Origin: Desulfobulbaceae bacterium
GTDB taxonomy: Bacteria; Desulfobacterota; Desulfobulbia; Desulfobulbales; Desulfocapsaceae
Direction of reading: 5' to 3'
Assembly: GCA_024643445.1 (NCBI GenBank)
Contig: JAHEMX010000201.1
Span: 1-6,861, forward strand
DNA: 6,861 nt
Positions 1 to 5,644 of the stretch are shown here, piece after piece. The notes below the pieces were generated by a model. The model was not told the origin of the DNA, ran no database searches, and worked only from the letters and a program-made list of their open reading frames with translations. The translations under genes were made by a program, and so were the position numbers. Position 1 is the first letter of the stretch, and every line of letters starts with the position of its first letter.

Positions 1-234
1 ATCATCACCCGGTTCATCACTTTTTTCCCATACCTCGCCGGACAGGGTTCTCTTCTCCCCTGATTTCTCTTCGGTTACGATTTCTATGTTGTTATCTCCC
101 AGGAAATTAAAAATTTTCTCGATCGCCTGCGGATCCTTGATTTCATCAGGCAAAAGATCATTAAGGTCATCGAAACTGATGCAGCCTTCGGACTTTCCGG
201 CCTTAAGCAGATTTTTTTTCAATTCAGAAAGCAC
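1..234 (-). CDS. rpoD: RNA polymerase primary sigma factor RpoD (sigma-70), N-terminal part, cut by the window edge
   Basis: The reverse strand reads as 78 residues open to the window edge. Residues 2-57 match sigma-70 region 1.1: a lysine-rich first helix (SELKKNLLKAGKSEG), then CISFDDLNDLLPDEIKDP and IFNFLGDNNIEIV. This parallels the E. coli RpoD pattern GYLTYAEVNDHLPEDIVD followed by MINDMGIQVMEE. In the family, region 1.1 is acidic and occupies the DNA channel until promoter DNA enters; the rest of the factor (regions 1.2-4) lies outside the window. The start is GTG at 234-232: a TAA in frame at 252-250 excludes longer forms, no ATG lies between, and a GGAGAG Shine-Dalgarno sits 8 nt upstream. 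rpoD often follows dnaG, but here the upstream neighbours are a probable small RNA and the divergent malQ. Family assignment is firm for this short stretch; a specialised sigma factor is unlikely because those generally lack region 1.1. Confidence 0.88.
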   Translation of the reverse strand, partial: MLSELKKNLLKAGKSEGCISFDDLNDLLPDEIKDPQAIEKIFNFLGDNNIEIVTEEKSGEKRTLSGEVWEKSDEPGDD

Positions 235-242
235 GGGGAATT

Positions 243-248
243 CTCTCC
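243..248 (-). promoter_or_regulatory. Ribosome binding site of rpoD
   Basis: GGAGAG on the minus strand lies 8 nt before the GTG at 234-232. It decides the unusual GTG start. An out-of-frame ATG at 250-248 overlaps this site and opens only eight codons, ending in TGA at 226-224. Confidence 0.7.
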
Positions 249-337
249 ATTACTCGTTTCAATGGATAAGTTGCAAAGGAGAACGCGCCGCAGAGGAAGT
301 TCATAGCGCGCTGTATCTAAACGGTATAAAATCAATG

Positions 338-364
338 GTTATAGGGCTTGTTTAATATAAACAA
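338..364 (-). promoter_or_regulatory. Weak candidate promoter for rpoD
   Basis: On the minus strand TATAAC (343-338) is a fair -10. TTGTTT (364-359) could be a -35, but the spacer is only 15 nt. It lies just beyond the terminator at 363-396, where a separate rpoD promoter would be needed if that terminator is efficient. The -35 overlaps the inverted repeat at 348-364. This is a guess from consensus matching only. Confidence 0.28.
348..364. repeat. 7-bp inverted repeat between the small-RNA terminator and rpoD
   Basis: TTGTTTA, a 3-nt centre, then TAAACAA: perfect 7-bp arms, entirely A/T apart from one G/C pair per arm. It abuts the T-tract of the terminator and overlaps the candidate rpoD -35. 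It could be an operator, or simply AT-rich sequence; nothing identifies a binding protein. Confidence 0.4.
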
Positions 365-396
365 AAAAAATGCAGGCGGAAGGTTACCGCATGCAT
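363..396 (-). terminator. Intrinsic terminator of the intergenic RNA
   Basis: On the minus strand ATGCATGCGG (396-387), loop TAACCTT (386-380), CCGCCTGCAT (379-370), then seven T residues (369-363). The 10-bp stem has one mismatch. The matching A-run on the plus strand makes it unidirectional, pointing towards rpoD. Complementarity of its loop to the upstream RNA start is treated as a finding. Confidence 0.85.
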
Positions 397-551
397 ATTT
401 CTAATGGTTTATGCGAACAGGAAATATTACAGCATTTTGAAGCAGGCTGCAATTGCTATCTCCGATATTTTATCTTCCGTCTTCGAACGAAGCCATTTGA
501 AATAACTGCCCAGCGGACCTTGATTAGCCTATCGGGCAGCCATAACCTTAC
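363..551 (-). ncRNA. Probable structured small RNA (about 190 nt) or attenuated rpoD leader
   Basis: A minus-strand promoter (558-585) and a strong intrinsic terminator (363-396) bracket about 189 nt with no credible ORF. Internal structure is visible. Positions 543-534 pair with 511-502 in a continuous 10-bp stem (AUGGCUGCCC with GGGCAGUUAU, two G-U pairs) closing a 22-nt loop. A small CUUC/GAAG hairpin lies at 492-481, and GAUA/UAUC pairs at 474-464. The 7-nt terminator loop (386-380, UAACCUU) is an exact complement of the RNA's 5' end (549-543, AAGGUUA). The length is close to that of 6S RNA, but the strong 5'-local stem does not resemble the 6S rod, and I do not recognise an Rfam family. 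The alternative is an rpoD 5' leader ending in an attenuator; the two are not exclusive. Transcription start is estimated about 7 nt after the -10. Confidence 0.6.
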
Positions 552-557
552 AGGATT

Positions 558-585
558 ATTATAGCATCAATTTGGACATATACAA
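558..585 (-). promoter_or_regulatory. Sigma-70 promoter driving the intergenic RNA
   Basis: Minus strand: -10 TATAAT (563-558) is a perfect consensus. The -35 TTGTAT (585-580) keeps the TTG core, and the spacer is 16 nt. Predicted start is about G551 to A549. It points away from malQ and towards rpoD. Confidence 0.65.
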
Positions 586-624
586 GTTTTGCTCTTTATT
601 TTTTCAACAGATTCGAAAATTAAT

Positions 625-630
625 GATAAT
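625..630 (+). promoter_or_regulatory. Candidate -10 for malQ
   Basis: GATAAT lies 49 nt before the malQ ATG in an AT-rich stretch. The only -35-like sequence at proper spacing (TTCAAC at 603-608, 16-nt spacer) is poor. Another possibility is TTATAC at 653-658. Offered only as a candidate. Confidence 0.28.
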
Positions 631-678
631 CTTCTCTCGTAAAGTCCCAGATTTATACCCTTGTGAAAAGAGAACCGA

Positions 679-2202
679 ATGAAACCAAGTTATCAGCTTA
701 AACGGGCCAGCGGTGTGCTGGCTCATATTTCATCCCTGCCCTCAGCCTTTGGTATCGGTGATATCGGATCGCCCTCACTCACCTTTCTGGACTATCTGGC
801 AACAGCCGGCCAGAAATACTGGCAGATTTTACCTACCGGTCCGACAAGCCTGATCTTCGGCAATTCGCCCTATATGAGTACTTCGGCCTGCGCGGGTTCT
901 CCGCTTCTGATATCACCGCAGTCTTTATACGAGAGCGGCCTGATCTCCCGCGCCCTGCTCAATCCGGTTCAGCGCTTTTCCCCCTATAAAACGAATTATA
1001 AAGAAGTAACCGACTACAAGAGCGGATTACTCGCGCAGGCCCACAGGGTATTTTCCACACGTCCAGATGCAGCCTTTGCAACCTTTACCGCCTCTACCGG
1101 CTGGCTCGACGATTATGCGCTCTTTATGGCCTTGAGGGAGTCCTGCCACGGCCTGCCATGGTATGACTGGCCTGAACCACTCGCCCGCAGAGACCGTGAA
1201 GCTCTCGAGCAGGCCCGGGAAGAACATGCCGAACGCATCGGTTATTATCGCTTTGAACAATATATCTTTTCAACACAATGGGGCAGAATGAAATGTCATG
1301 CCCATAAAAAAGGTATCCAGCTCATCGGTGACGTTCCGATCTATCTCGGACTGGACTCGGCCGATGTCTGGGCCAACCAGGAGTTATTTGAACTTGACCC
1401 TAAAAGTCTCAAACCTCTGCGCGTTTCAGGAGTACCGCCGGATTATTTCAGCAAGAGTGGACAGAGATGGGGAAATCCCCTGTACCGATGGAACAGCAGC
1501 GATGCATCAGTGCGGAACAATCTCGTCTGTTGGTGGGCTGAACGGCTCAATGCTGTCTTCTCGCTGGTGGATATCACCCGGATTGACCATTTCCGCGGGT
1601 TTGAGTCGTTCTGGGCCATACCCGCCCGTGAGGAAACGGCCATAAAGGGCAAGTGGCTGAAGGGGCCCGGGTATTCCTTCTTCACCGCACTTCATGAAAA
1701 ACTTGGGCACCTCAACATTATCGCCGAGGACCTTGGGGATATCAGTCCTGCCGTCACCAGGTTAAGAGAGAGACTCAACTTTCCCGGCATGAAGGTTCTC
1801 CAATTCGCTTTTGACGGAAATCCGGAGAATCCCTTTCTCCCCTATAACTACTCTAACCCCAATTGTGTCGTCTATACCGGTACCCATGACAACGATACGA
1901 GCCTCGGCTGGTTCCTCTCCGATCTTGTCGACGGGAGCAAGCGGGCAGCCGTTAAACGTTTTGTAAACAGGCGTATGCATGATGACAGCCCGATCCATCA
2001 GGATATGATCTACCTCGCCCTTTCATCACCTGCCCGTCTTGCTATCCTGCCCCTGCAGGACGTGCTCGGGTTCGGCTCGGACTGCCGCATGAATACCCCG
2101 GCTGTTCCTGACGGTAACTGGCAGTGGCGGTGCGCCGAGGAATTCCTCACGGATAGCCTGGCATCCTGGCTGAAGGAGATAACGGTCCGTTTCGGCAGAT
2201 AG
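679..2202 (+). CDS. malQ: 4-alpha-glucanotransferase (amylomaltase, glycoside hydrolase family 77)
   Basis: 507 residues, the usual length for MalQ/amylomaltase, cytoplasmic with no signal peptide. It transfers alpha-1,4-glucan segments between maltodextrins (disproportionation) and releases glucose, linking glycogen or maltodextrin to glycolysis. Seen in order: the family N-terminus RASGVLAHISSLPSAFGIGD (9-28), ILPTGPT (50-56) and NSPY (62-65), and the substrate loop GVPPDYFSKSGQRWGNPLY (251-269). The nucleophile is D303 in RIDHFRG, the acid/base E350 in IIAED, and the transition-state aspartate D404 in GTHDND. These line up with Asp293, Glu340 and Asp395 of Thermus aquaticus amylomaltase. 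The ATG at 679 has only a weak AAAGAGA site, but the family N-terminus begins eight residues later, so the start is likely right. No malP or glg gene adjoins it here. The catalytic set is complete, so function is confident; physiological substrate is inferred. Confidence 0.95.
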   Translation: MKPSYQLKRASGVLAHISSLPSAFGIGDIGSPSLTFLDYLATAGQKYWQILPTGPTSLIFGNSPYMSTSACAGSPLLISPQSLYESGLISRALLNPVQRFSPYKTNYKEVTDYKSGLLAQAHRVFSTRPDAAFATFTASTGWLDDYALFMALRESCHGLPWYDWPEPLARRDREALEQAREEHAERIGYYRFEQYIFSTQWGRMKCHAHKKGIQLIGDVPIYLGLDSADVWANQELFELDPKSLKPLRVSGVPPDYFSKSGQRWGNPLYRWNSSDASVRNNLVCWWAERLNAVFSLVDITRIDHFRGFESFWAIPAREETAIKGKWLKGPGYSFFTALHEKLGHLNIIAEDLGDISPAVTRLRERLNFPGMKVLQFAFDGNPENPFLPYNYSNPNCVVYTGTHDNDTSLGWFLSDLVDGSKRAAVKRFVNRRMHDDSPIHQDMIYLALSSPARLAILPLQDVLGFGSDCRMNTPAVPDGNWQWRCAEEFLTDSLASWLKEITVRFGR

Positions 2203-2258
2203 CGACATACGACAAGACGGTCTTTTCCCCGCCCATAATTAATGAAATGAACTAAGGC

Positions 2259-2287
2259 TTGACAATCCAATCCTGTTCCTGTATCTA
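2259..2287 (+). promoter_or_regulatory. Promoter of tRNA-Glu
   Basis: Perfect -35 TTGACA (2259-2264), 17-nt spacer, -10 TATCTA (2282-2287), followed by the tRNA 5' end 16 nt later. This is a strong constitutive-type sigma-70 promoter, as expected for a stable RNA, and lies 56 nt after the malQ stop. Confidence 0.8.
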
Positions 2288-2303
2288 ATTCGATGCGCCG
2301 CAT

Positions 2304-2379
2304 GGCCCCATCGTCTAGTGGCCTAGGACACCGGCCTCTCACGCCGGTAACAGGGGTTCGAGTCCCCTTGGGGTCACCA
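2304..2379 (+). tRNA. tRNA-Glu (anticodon CUC)
   Basis: 76 nt including an encoded CCA (2377-2379). The acceptor stem is GGCCCCA (2304-2310) with TGGGGTC (2369-2375), one G-U pair. The anticodon stem is CCGGC (2331-2335) with GCCGG (2343-2347); the loop CTCTCAC puts anticodon CTC at 2338-2340, reading GAG. The T-arm is AGGGG / TTCGAGT / CCCCT. The D-arm GTCTAGTGGCCTAGGAC is typical of tRNA-Glu. It has its own promoter and terminator, so it is a stand-alone unit. Confidence 0.96.
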
Positions 2380-2392
2380 TGCAGAGATACTG

Positions 2393-2426
2393 AGGCTCCA
2401 GTCAATTAGTTGACTGGAGCCTTTCT
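2393..2426 (+). terminator. Intrinsic terminator of tRNA-Glu
   Basis: Perfect 13-bp stem: AGGCTCCAGTCAA (2393-2405), loop TTAG, TTGACTGGAGCCT (2410-2422), then a T-rich tail (TTCTT). It starts 13 nt after the tRNA CCA end and separates the tRNA from the MFS gene. Confidence 0.9.
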
Positions 2427-2491
2427 TGCTTTGAACCAAGCAACTGTCCAGGATACCAGAAGCGATTCAACCTGGAGCGATAAGACAGACT

Positions 2492-3691
2492 ATGCCGACC
2501 AGTAATCAGAACATGCCAAGGCGGAAAGGGGCACTGGCATTTCTTGCCTTGATCAGTGTCTTTCCTCCCCTCTCTACCGTACTCTACCTGCCGGCACTGC
2601 CGAAGATGGTGGCAGTGCTCGACACAACCGAAACCGCTGTGAACCTGACGCTGAGCATGTTTTTTTTGTTTTACTCAGTGGGATTGCTGTTCTGGGGACC
2701 GCTCAGTGAAAAATTCGGCCGAAAGCCCATTCTACTATCAGGGTTGACTATTTATGTCTTGGCTAGCGTATTATGTGCATTGAGTCAGCATGTGGAGCAG
2801 CTTATCGCCGGGCGTATTCTCCAGGCTCTGGGAGGCAGTGCTGGTACCGTGGTGGCAACAGCCATGGTGAAAGATCTCTACAGTGATCGTGAGCGGGAAA
2901 AGGTTATGGCGGCAATCATGTCCATGGTGATTATCGCACCCATGGTTGCACCGGTTCTAGGCGCCCTCCTGCTGGAATACACTTCCTGGCGAACCATCTT
3001 TCTTATGCTGGCCGCAGTCGGGGGAATGGCCTTGTTAATAGGGACGTTCTTTGGTGAAACCCTGTCCAGGAAATTCACCGGTTCAATAATCGGTTCCTGG
3101 GGCAGACTCCTTGTGGTCTTGAGAAATCCTGGATTTTCATTGCTGCTACTGATCTTCTCAAGTGCGCCCATCGCTATTATGGCCTTCCTGGCATCATCTT
3201 CCTATATTTATATCAACGAGTTCGGCCTATCAGAACGGCAGTTCAGTCTCTTTTTTACATTCAATGCGACCTGTGCGATGATCGGTCCCACCTTCTATAT
3301 GCGTTTGAGGAAACACGTCGAGTCGAAATCGATCATTACCGGTTGTTTTTTGCTCGTAGCTTTTGGTGGGGTGATCGTCTCAACCTTTGGACAGGTCTCA
3401 CCCTGGCTGCTCGCCTTGTCGGTCGGACCGGTCACGATGTCCATACTCGCGCTCCGTGTTCCCGGAACCAATTTGATGCTGGAGCAACAAGAACAGGATT
3501 CCGGGTCAGCATCGGCACTTATTAATTTTTTTGCGATGTTCCTGGGAAGCATGGGTATGCATCTGGTTACGCTTTGGCCCGGCTCCCTCACGGCTAACCT
3601 CGGCCATATCCAGATTGGAGTTGGCATGTTTGGTGGCATATTATGGCTGCTGTGCCGCAATAGATCGTTCATTGTCCAGCCTTCGATCTGA
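2492..3691 (+). CDS. MFS multidrug transporter, Bcr/CflA-like (DHA1) drug/H+ antiporter
   Basis: 399 residues, the normal size for Bcr/CflA proteins, strongly hydrophobic with about 12 predicted inner-membrane helices. Seen: a first helix with STVLYLPALP (28-37); MFS motif A GPLSEKFGRKP (69-79) in the loop between helices 2 and 3; GRILQALGGSAG (107-118); the proline/glycine-rich APMVAPVLGALL (149-160), the motif C equivalent typical of drug antiporters; and GSASALINFFAMFLGSMGM (338-356), matching the conserved Bcr/CflA segment near helix 11. By family it exports small toxic compounds such as bicyclomycin or chloramphenicol in exchange for protons, or possibly metabolites; the substrate cannot be read from sequence. 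The ribosome site is weak: GGAG at 2474-2477 is 14 nt from the ATG, so the second methionine (residue 8) is a possible alternative start. It lies alone between the tRNA terminator and its own terminator, with no adjacent regulator. Confidence 0.9.
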   Translation: MPTSNQNMPRRKGALAFLALISVFPPLSTVLYLPALPKMVAVLDTTETAVNLTLSMFFLFYSVGLLFWGPLSEKFGRKPILLSGLTIYVLASVLCALSQHVEQLIAGRILQALGGSAGTVVATAMVKDLYSDREREKVMAAIMSMVIIAPMVAPVLGALLLEYTSWRTIFLMLAAVGGMALLIGTFFGETLSRKFTGSIIGSWGRLLVVLRNPGFSLLLLIFSSAPIAIMAFLASSSYIYINEFGLSERQFSLFFTFNATCAMIGPTFYMRLRKHVESKSIITGCFLLVAFGGVIVSTFGQVSPWLLALSVGPVTMSILALRVPGTNLMLEQQEQDSGSASALINFFAMFLGSMGMHLVTLWPGSLTANLGHIQIGVGMFGGILWLLCRNRSFIVQPSI

Positions 3692-3784
3692 GTTAAGGAA
3701 AACTGGCATGCACGAAGTCGCAAACAACCAAAAAACCATGATCAAACCAATAAAATATTATATTTCATACATTTACGAAAATCA

Positions 3785-3804
3785 CCTTTGGGTCACTAGG
3801 CTCC
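3785..3804 (+). repeat. Imperfect copy of the tRNA-Glu 3' end
   Basis: CCTTTGGGTCAC (3785-3796) matches 11 of 12 bases of the tRNA 3' end CCTTGGGGTCAC (2366-2377). One base later AGGCTCC (3798-3804) repeats the seven bases that open the tRNA terminator stem (2393-2399). It could be a decayed att-like direct repeat flanking the MFS gene, or chance. Confidence 0.35.
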
Positions 3805-3808
3805 GCGT

Positions 3809-3841
3809 AAGACCCGCAGCATTTTCTGTTGCGGGTCTTTT
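3809..3841 (+). terminator. Intrinsic terminator downstream of the MFS gene
   Basis: AAGACCCGCA (3809-3818), an 11-nt loop, TGCGGGTCTT (3830-3839), then TT: a perfect 10-bp stem ending in a run of four T's (3838-3841, of which 3838-3839 lie in the stem). It ends the MFS transcript 117 nt after its stop codon. Because the outer stem pairs are A-T, weaker activity for the convergent barrel gene is possible. Confidence 0.75.
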
Positions 3842-3871
3842 CCATGACCTTTGATAAGGAGTTACGATCGA

Positions 3872-3887
3872 CGACAATCTATTGTCG
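3872..3887. repeat. 7-bp inverted repeat between the convergent genes
   Basis: CGACAAT, CT, ATTGTCG: perfect arms with a 2-nt centre. It lies 7 nt beyond the stop codon of the barrel gene (minus strand) and has no T-run on either side, so it is not a standard terminator. It may help 3'-end processing or be incidental. Confidence 0.4.
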
Positions 3888-3894
3888 GTTGCTC

Positions 3895-4833
3895 TCAAAG
3901 CCGCATGCTGAACGCAAGTCCGAGGAATCCGCCGGCGTCATAAGACTCCTCTGTCAGCAGATTGCCCATGTCATCCTCCAGGCGCAGATTGCCCCCCAGT
4001 TCAAAGCCGCCGACCAGACTGATATTGGTTTGGGGATCAAAGCTATACGAGCAGGTGGCGAACAAGGGAAAAGAACTGTCCTCACCGATGCCGCCGCCAA
4101 GCGTCGTGTTTTTATCCAGCCGGAACCGCAGTTTCTCATATCTTCCCCCGAGGCCGAGTTTTAATTTATCAGTCGCCTGGTAGGTTACAACAAGCCCTGG
4201 TCCCAGAGTTGCGCCAAGACCGGTGCCCGTTTCAAGACTGAAGCGCTCGGTTATTTTCCAGTCAATGATCAGAATAGGAAAGAGTGTTGCGCTCTCTTCA
4301 AGCTGCCCGATGACACCGATACCGGGTCCGATCGTCAGGGTGTCGCTGAAACGATAGGAAGCGCCGACAAAGCCACCCCCGGTTATGGAGTCACTGAAAT
4401 CGGCACCTGTTTCTCCGGTTGAGCGGATGGTTGGCACGAAAAAAGCGGTCCAGTCATTATCGAATCCCCAGCGCACCGGCAGGCTGAGACTAAGCGTCTG
4501 GATATCGCTCCACGGGTCAAGACCCGCCAGTCCCGATTTTCCGGAAAAACCATAACCATCATAACTGTAGCCAAGTGCTACGGAGACACTGGTTTGATAA
4601 TTCCATGCGTAACTCTGACCTGCCTGGATGGAAAAACGGCTTGCATCAAAATTGCCGTCTTCATCCATATCGGTAGTAAACTGCTGCACCGCTCCTCCCC
4701 TGAAAAAAGAGGACCATCCGGCCTGCGGAAATCTTGATTCACGGCTTGATTGCTGCTCCTCGGCATGAAGATTCGTCTGCACGAGAAGTATCGCCACCAT
4801 TGCCGACAAGCTGACAAGTACCTTTGCTGGCAT
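3895..4833 (-). CDS. Secreted outer-membrane beta-barrel protein of unknown function
   Basis: 312 residues from the chosen ATG (4833-4831). Residues 1-24 form a clear signal peptide: MPAK, a hydrophobic core VLVSLSAMVAILLV, and a likely cut after NLHA. The mature part is rich in Gly, Ser, Thr and aromatics, with many alternating polar/hydrophobic strands (IQTLSLSLPVRWGF 111-124, FSLETGTGLGATLGPGLVVTY 198-218, KLKLGLGGRYEKLRFRL 223-239), as in outer-membrane barrels. It ends in GGFLGLAFSMRL, with no classical terminal phenylalanine. It may belong to DUF6268-like barrels; that is a tentative recollection. Residues 55-63 (DMDEDGNFD) match a DxDxDGxxD calcium-loop pattern. The reading frame stays open upstream over the ABM gene, and a methionine at 4881 overlaps its stop as ATGA, but the signal peptide argues for 4833. 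It is probably co-transcribed with the ABM gene (44-nt gap). Role unknown. Confidence 0.8.
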   Translation of the reverse strand: MPAKVLVSLSAMVAILLVQTNLHAEEQQSSRESRFPQAGWSSFFRGGAVQQFTTDMDEDGNFDASRFSIQAGQSYAWNYQTSVSVALGYSYDGYGFSGKSGLAGLDPWSDIQTLSLSLPVRWGFDNDWTAFFVPTIRSTGETGADFSDSITGGGFVGASYRFSDTLTIGPGIGVIGQLEESATLFPILIIDWKITERFSLETGTGLGATLGPGLVVTYQATDKLKLGLGGRYEKLRFRLDKNTTLGGGIGEDSSFPLFATCSYSFDPQTNISLVGGFELGGNLRLEDDMGNLLTEESYDAGGFLGLAFSMRL

Positions 4834-4843
4834 CGTTGCGGAT

Positions 4844-4848
4844 TCCCT
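4844..4848 (-). promoter_or_regulatory. Ribosome binding site supporting the barrel gene start at 4833
   Basis: AGGGA on the minus strand, 10 nt before the ATG at 4833-4831. Together with the signal peptide it favours this start over the upstream ATG at 4881 that overlaps the previous stop codon. Confidence 0.5.
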
Positions 4849-4877
4849 GATAAGATTAGTCTGAAAGAAGAGGCCTA

Positions 4878-5183
4878 TCATGCTTCCGTCAGTATTTTCA
4901 AAACAACTTTCTCTACCATATCGCTGACTTTCTCTCTGTACTTCAGCATGTGGGGAGCGGTGAGATGAGTCTTCAAATCCTGCAGACTTTCCCATTTTTC
5001 TATGATCGTGACCACATCCGGGTCACACACCTGCGGCGGCAGGTCGGTGGGCACATCGACGGTCGGGGCATAGGCAACACAGCCTTTTTCTGCAAGCACC
5101 GCCGGGATGTTCGCCTTGAATATCTTAATAAATTGGGGGAATACACCTTTTTTCAGATGTACTGAAGCAATGACGTTTATCAT
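4878..5183 (-). CDS. Putative quinol monooxygenase, ABM (antibiotic biosynthesis monooxygenase) fold, YgiN-like
   Basis: 101 residues, the usual size of single-domain ABM proteins (Pfam ABM, ferredoxin-like alpha+beta fold, normally dimeric and cytoplasmic). Seen: first strand INVIASVHLKKG (2-13), a helix QFIKIFKANIPAVLAEKGCV where EKGCVAY (32-38) matches the family's EpGc-x-x-Y turn, then VVTIIEKWESLQDLKTHLTA (57-76), the typical E-x-W-x-s-x-x-x-l-x-x-H segment with H73 and H78. Members include YgiN, which acts on quinols, and enzymes oxidising polyketides without cofactor, but many have no proven reaction. A strong AAGGAGA (5197-5191) sits 7 nt before the ATG, so the start is secure. It is the first gene of a unit with the barrel gene. 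Family is confident; substrate is unknown. Confidence 0.87.
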   Translation of the reverse strand: MINVIASVHLKKGVFPQFIKIFKANIPAVLAEKGCVAYAPTVDVPTDLPPQVCDPDVVTIIEKWESLQDLKTHLTAPHMLKYREKVSDMVEKVVLKILTEA

Positions 5184-5552
5184 GGTTTAATCTCCTTGTT
5201 CCTTGTTGATGAATCTTCGGTAAATGGTGATCTTTCTCAAGGCACGATCCGAACACGAGGATCATGACCTGACCTGTTATGCATACAGCATCTCTGCACA
5301 AAGACAATACTATATTCCATAAAAAAATCATCAGCAGGACCTTAGCTTAGTACCAAAGCGCTGTTTCGTCTGCTGTGGCTGGCATCGATCTTTTTTTGAA
5401 ACAACCTCGAACACTTTGTTTTTTCCCGCTTCTCATCCGGCTGAGGCAAGAAGGTGAACTGAGATACCTGGGGAAGAGATAACAAGAAACAGATTTGTCG
5501 TTTGATTTTATCACCATTTTCTGTTAATCCGAACTTTTTGCAGAACTATGGT

Positions 5553-5578
5553 CCGGCCGGTTTTTAATGGCCGCCCGG
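5553..5578 (+). other. GC-rich hairpin in the dctP leader
   Basis: CCGGCCGG (5553-5560), a 10-nt loop TTTTTAATGG, and CCGCCCGG (5571-5578) give 7 of 8 pairs. It lies about 70 nt before the dctP start in an otherwise AT-rich leader. No T-run follows, so it is not a terminator. It could stabilise the mRNA 5' end or be incidental; no riboswitch family is recognised. Confidence 0.4.
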
Positions 5579-5638
5579 CGGTTTCAATCCGTATCAGCAC
5601 TCTGTCAAGTCCGGTTATCCCGCAGTTACCTATCAAAA

Positions 5639-5644
5639 AGGAGG
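5639..5644 (+). promoter_or_regulatory. Ribosome binding site of dctP
   Basis: A perfect AGGAGG 5 nt before the ATG at 5650. It fixes the start at the signal-peptide methionine rather than the in-frame ATG at 5548, whose extra 34 residues look like translated leader. Confidence 0.88.

Noticed and set aside
224..250. Eight-codon upstream frame overlapping the rpoD start
   Set aside because: Its ATG overlaps the rpoD Shine-Dalgarno and has no ribosome site of its own, so it is unlikely to be translated.
86..355. 89-codon plus-strand frame at the left edge
   Set aside because: It runs antisense through the rpoD start, has no ribosome site and shows no family features; the rpoD reading explains the region.
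363..551. 6S RNA as identity of the intergenic RNA
   Set aside because: Length fits, but the strong 5'-local stem and separate 3' terminator do not give the long rod with a central bubble; left unassigned.
370..564. 64-codon plus-strand frame in the malQ-rpoD gap
   Set aside because: Its start lies inside the terminator stem, has no Shine-Dalgarno, and the region is better explained as minus-strand structured RNA.
2010..2405. 131-codon minus-strand frame across the end of malQ and the tRNA
   Set aside because: It is antisense to tRNA-Glu; the peptide GTRTPVTGVRGRCPRPLDDG is simply the tRNA complement translated, a well-known type of false protein.
2448..2475. CCAGG/CCTGG inverted repeat before the MFS gene as an operator or ribosome-site blocker
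   Set aside because: Only 5 bp with an 18-nt loop; too weak to separate from chance.
3708..3854. Small frame after the MFS gene, with AAGGA 8 nt before an ATG
   Set aside because: It would read straight through the terminator hairpin at 3809-3841 and has no recognisable features.
5380..5396. Sigma-54 promoter for dctP (TGGCAT)
   Set aside because: The -24-like TGGCA is present but the required GC at -12 is replaced by T's.
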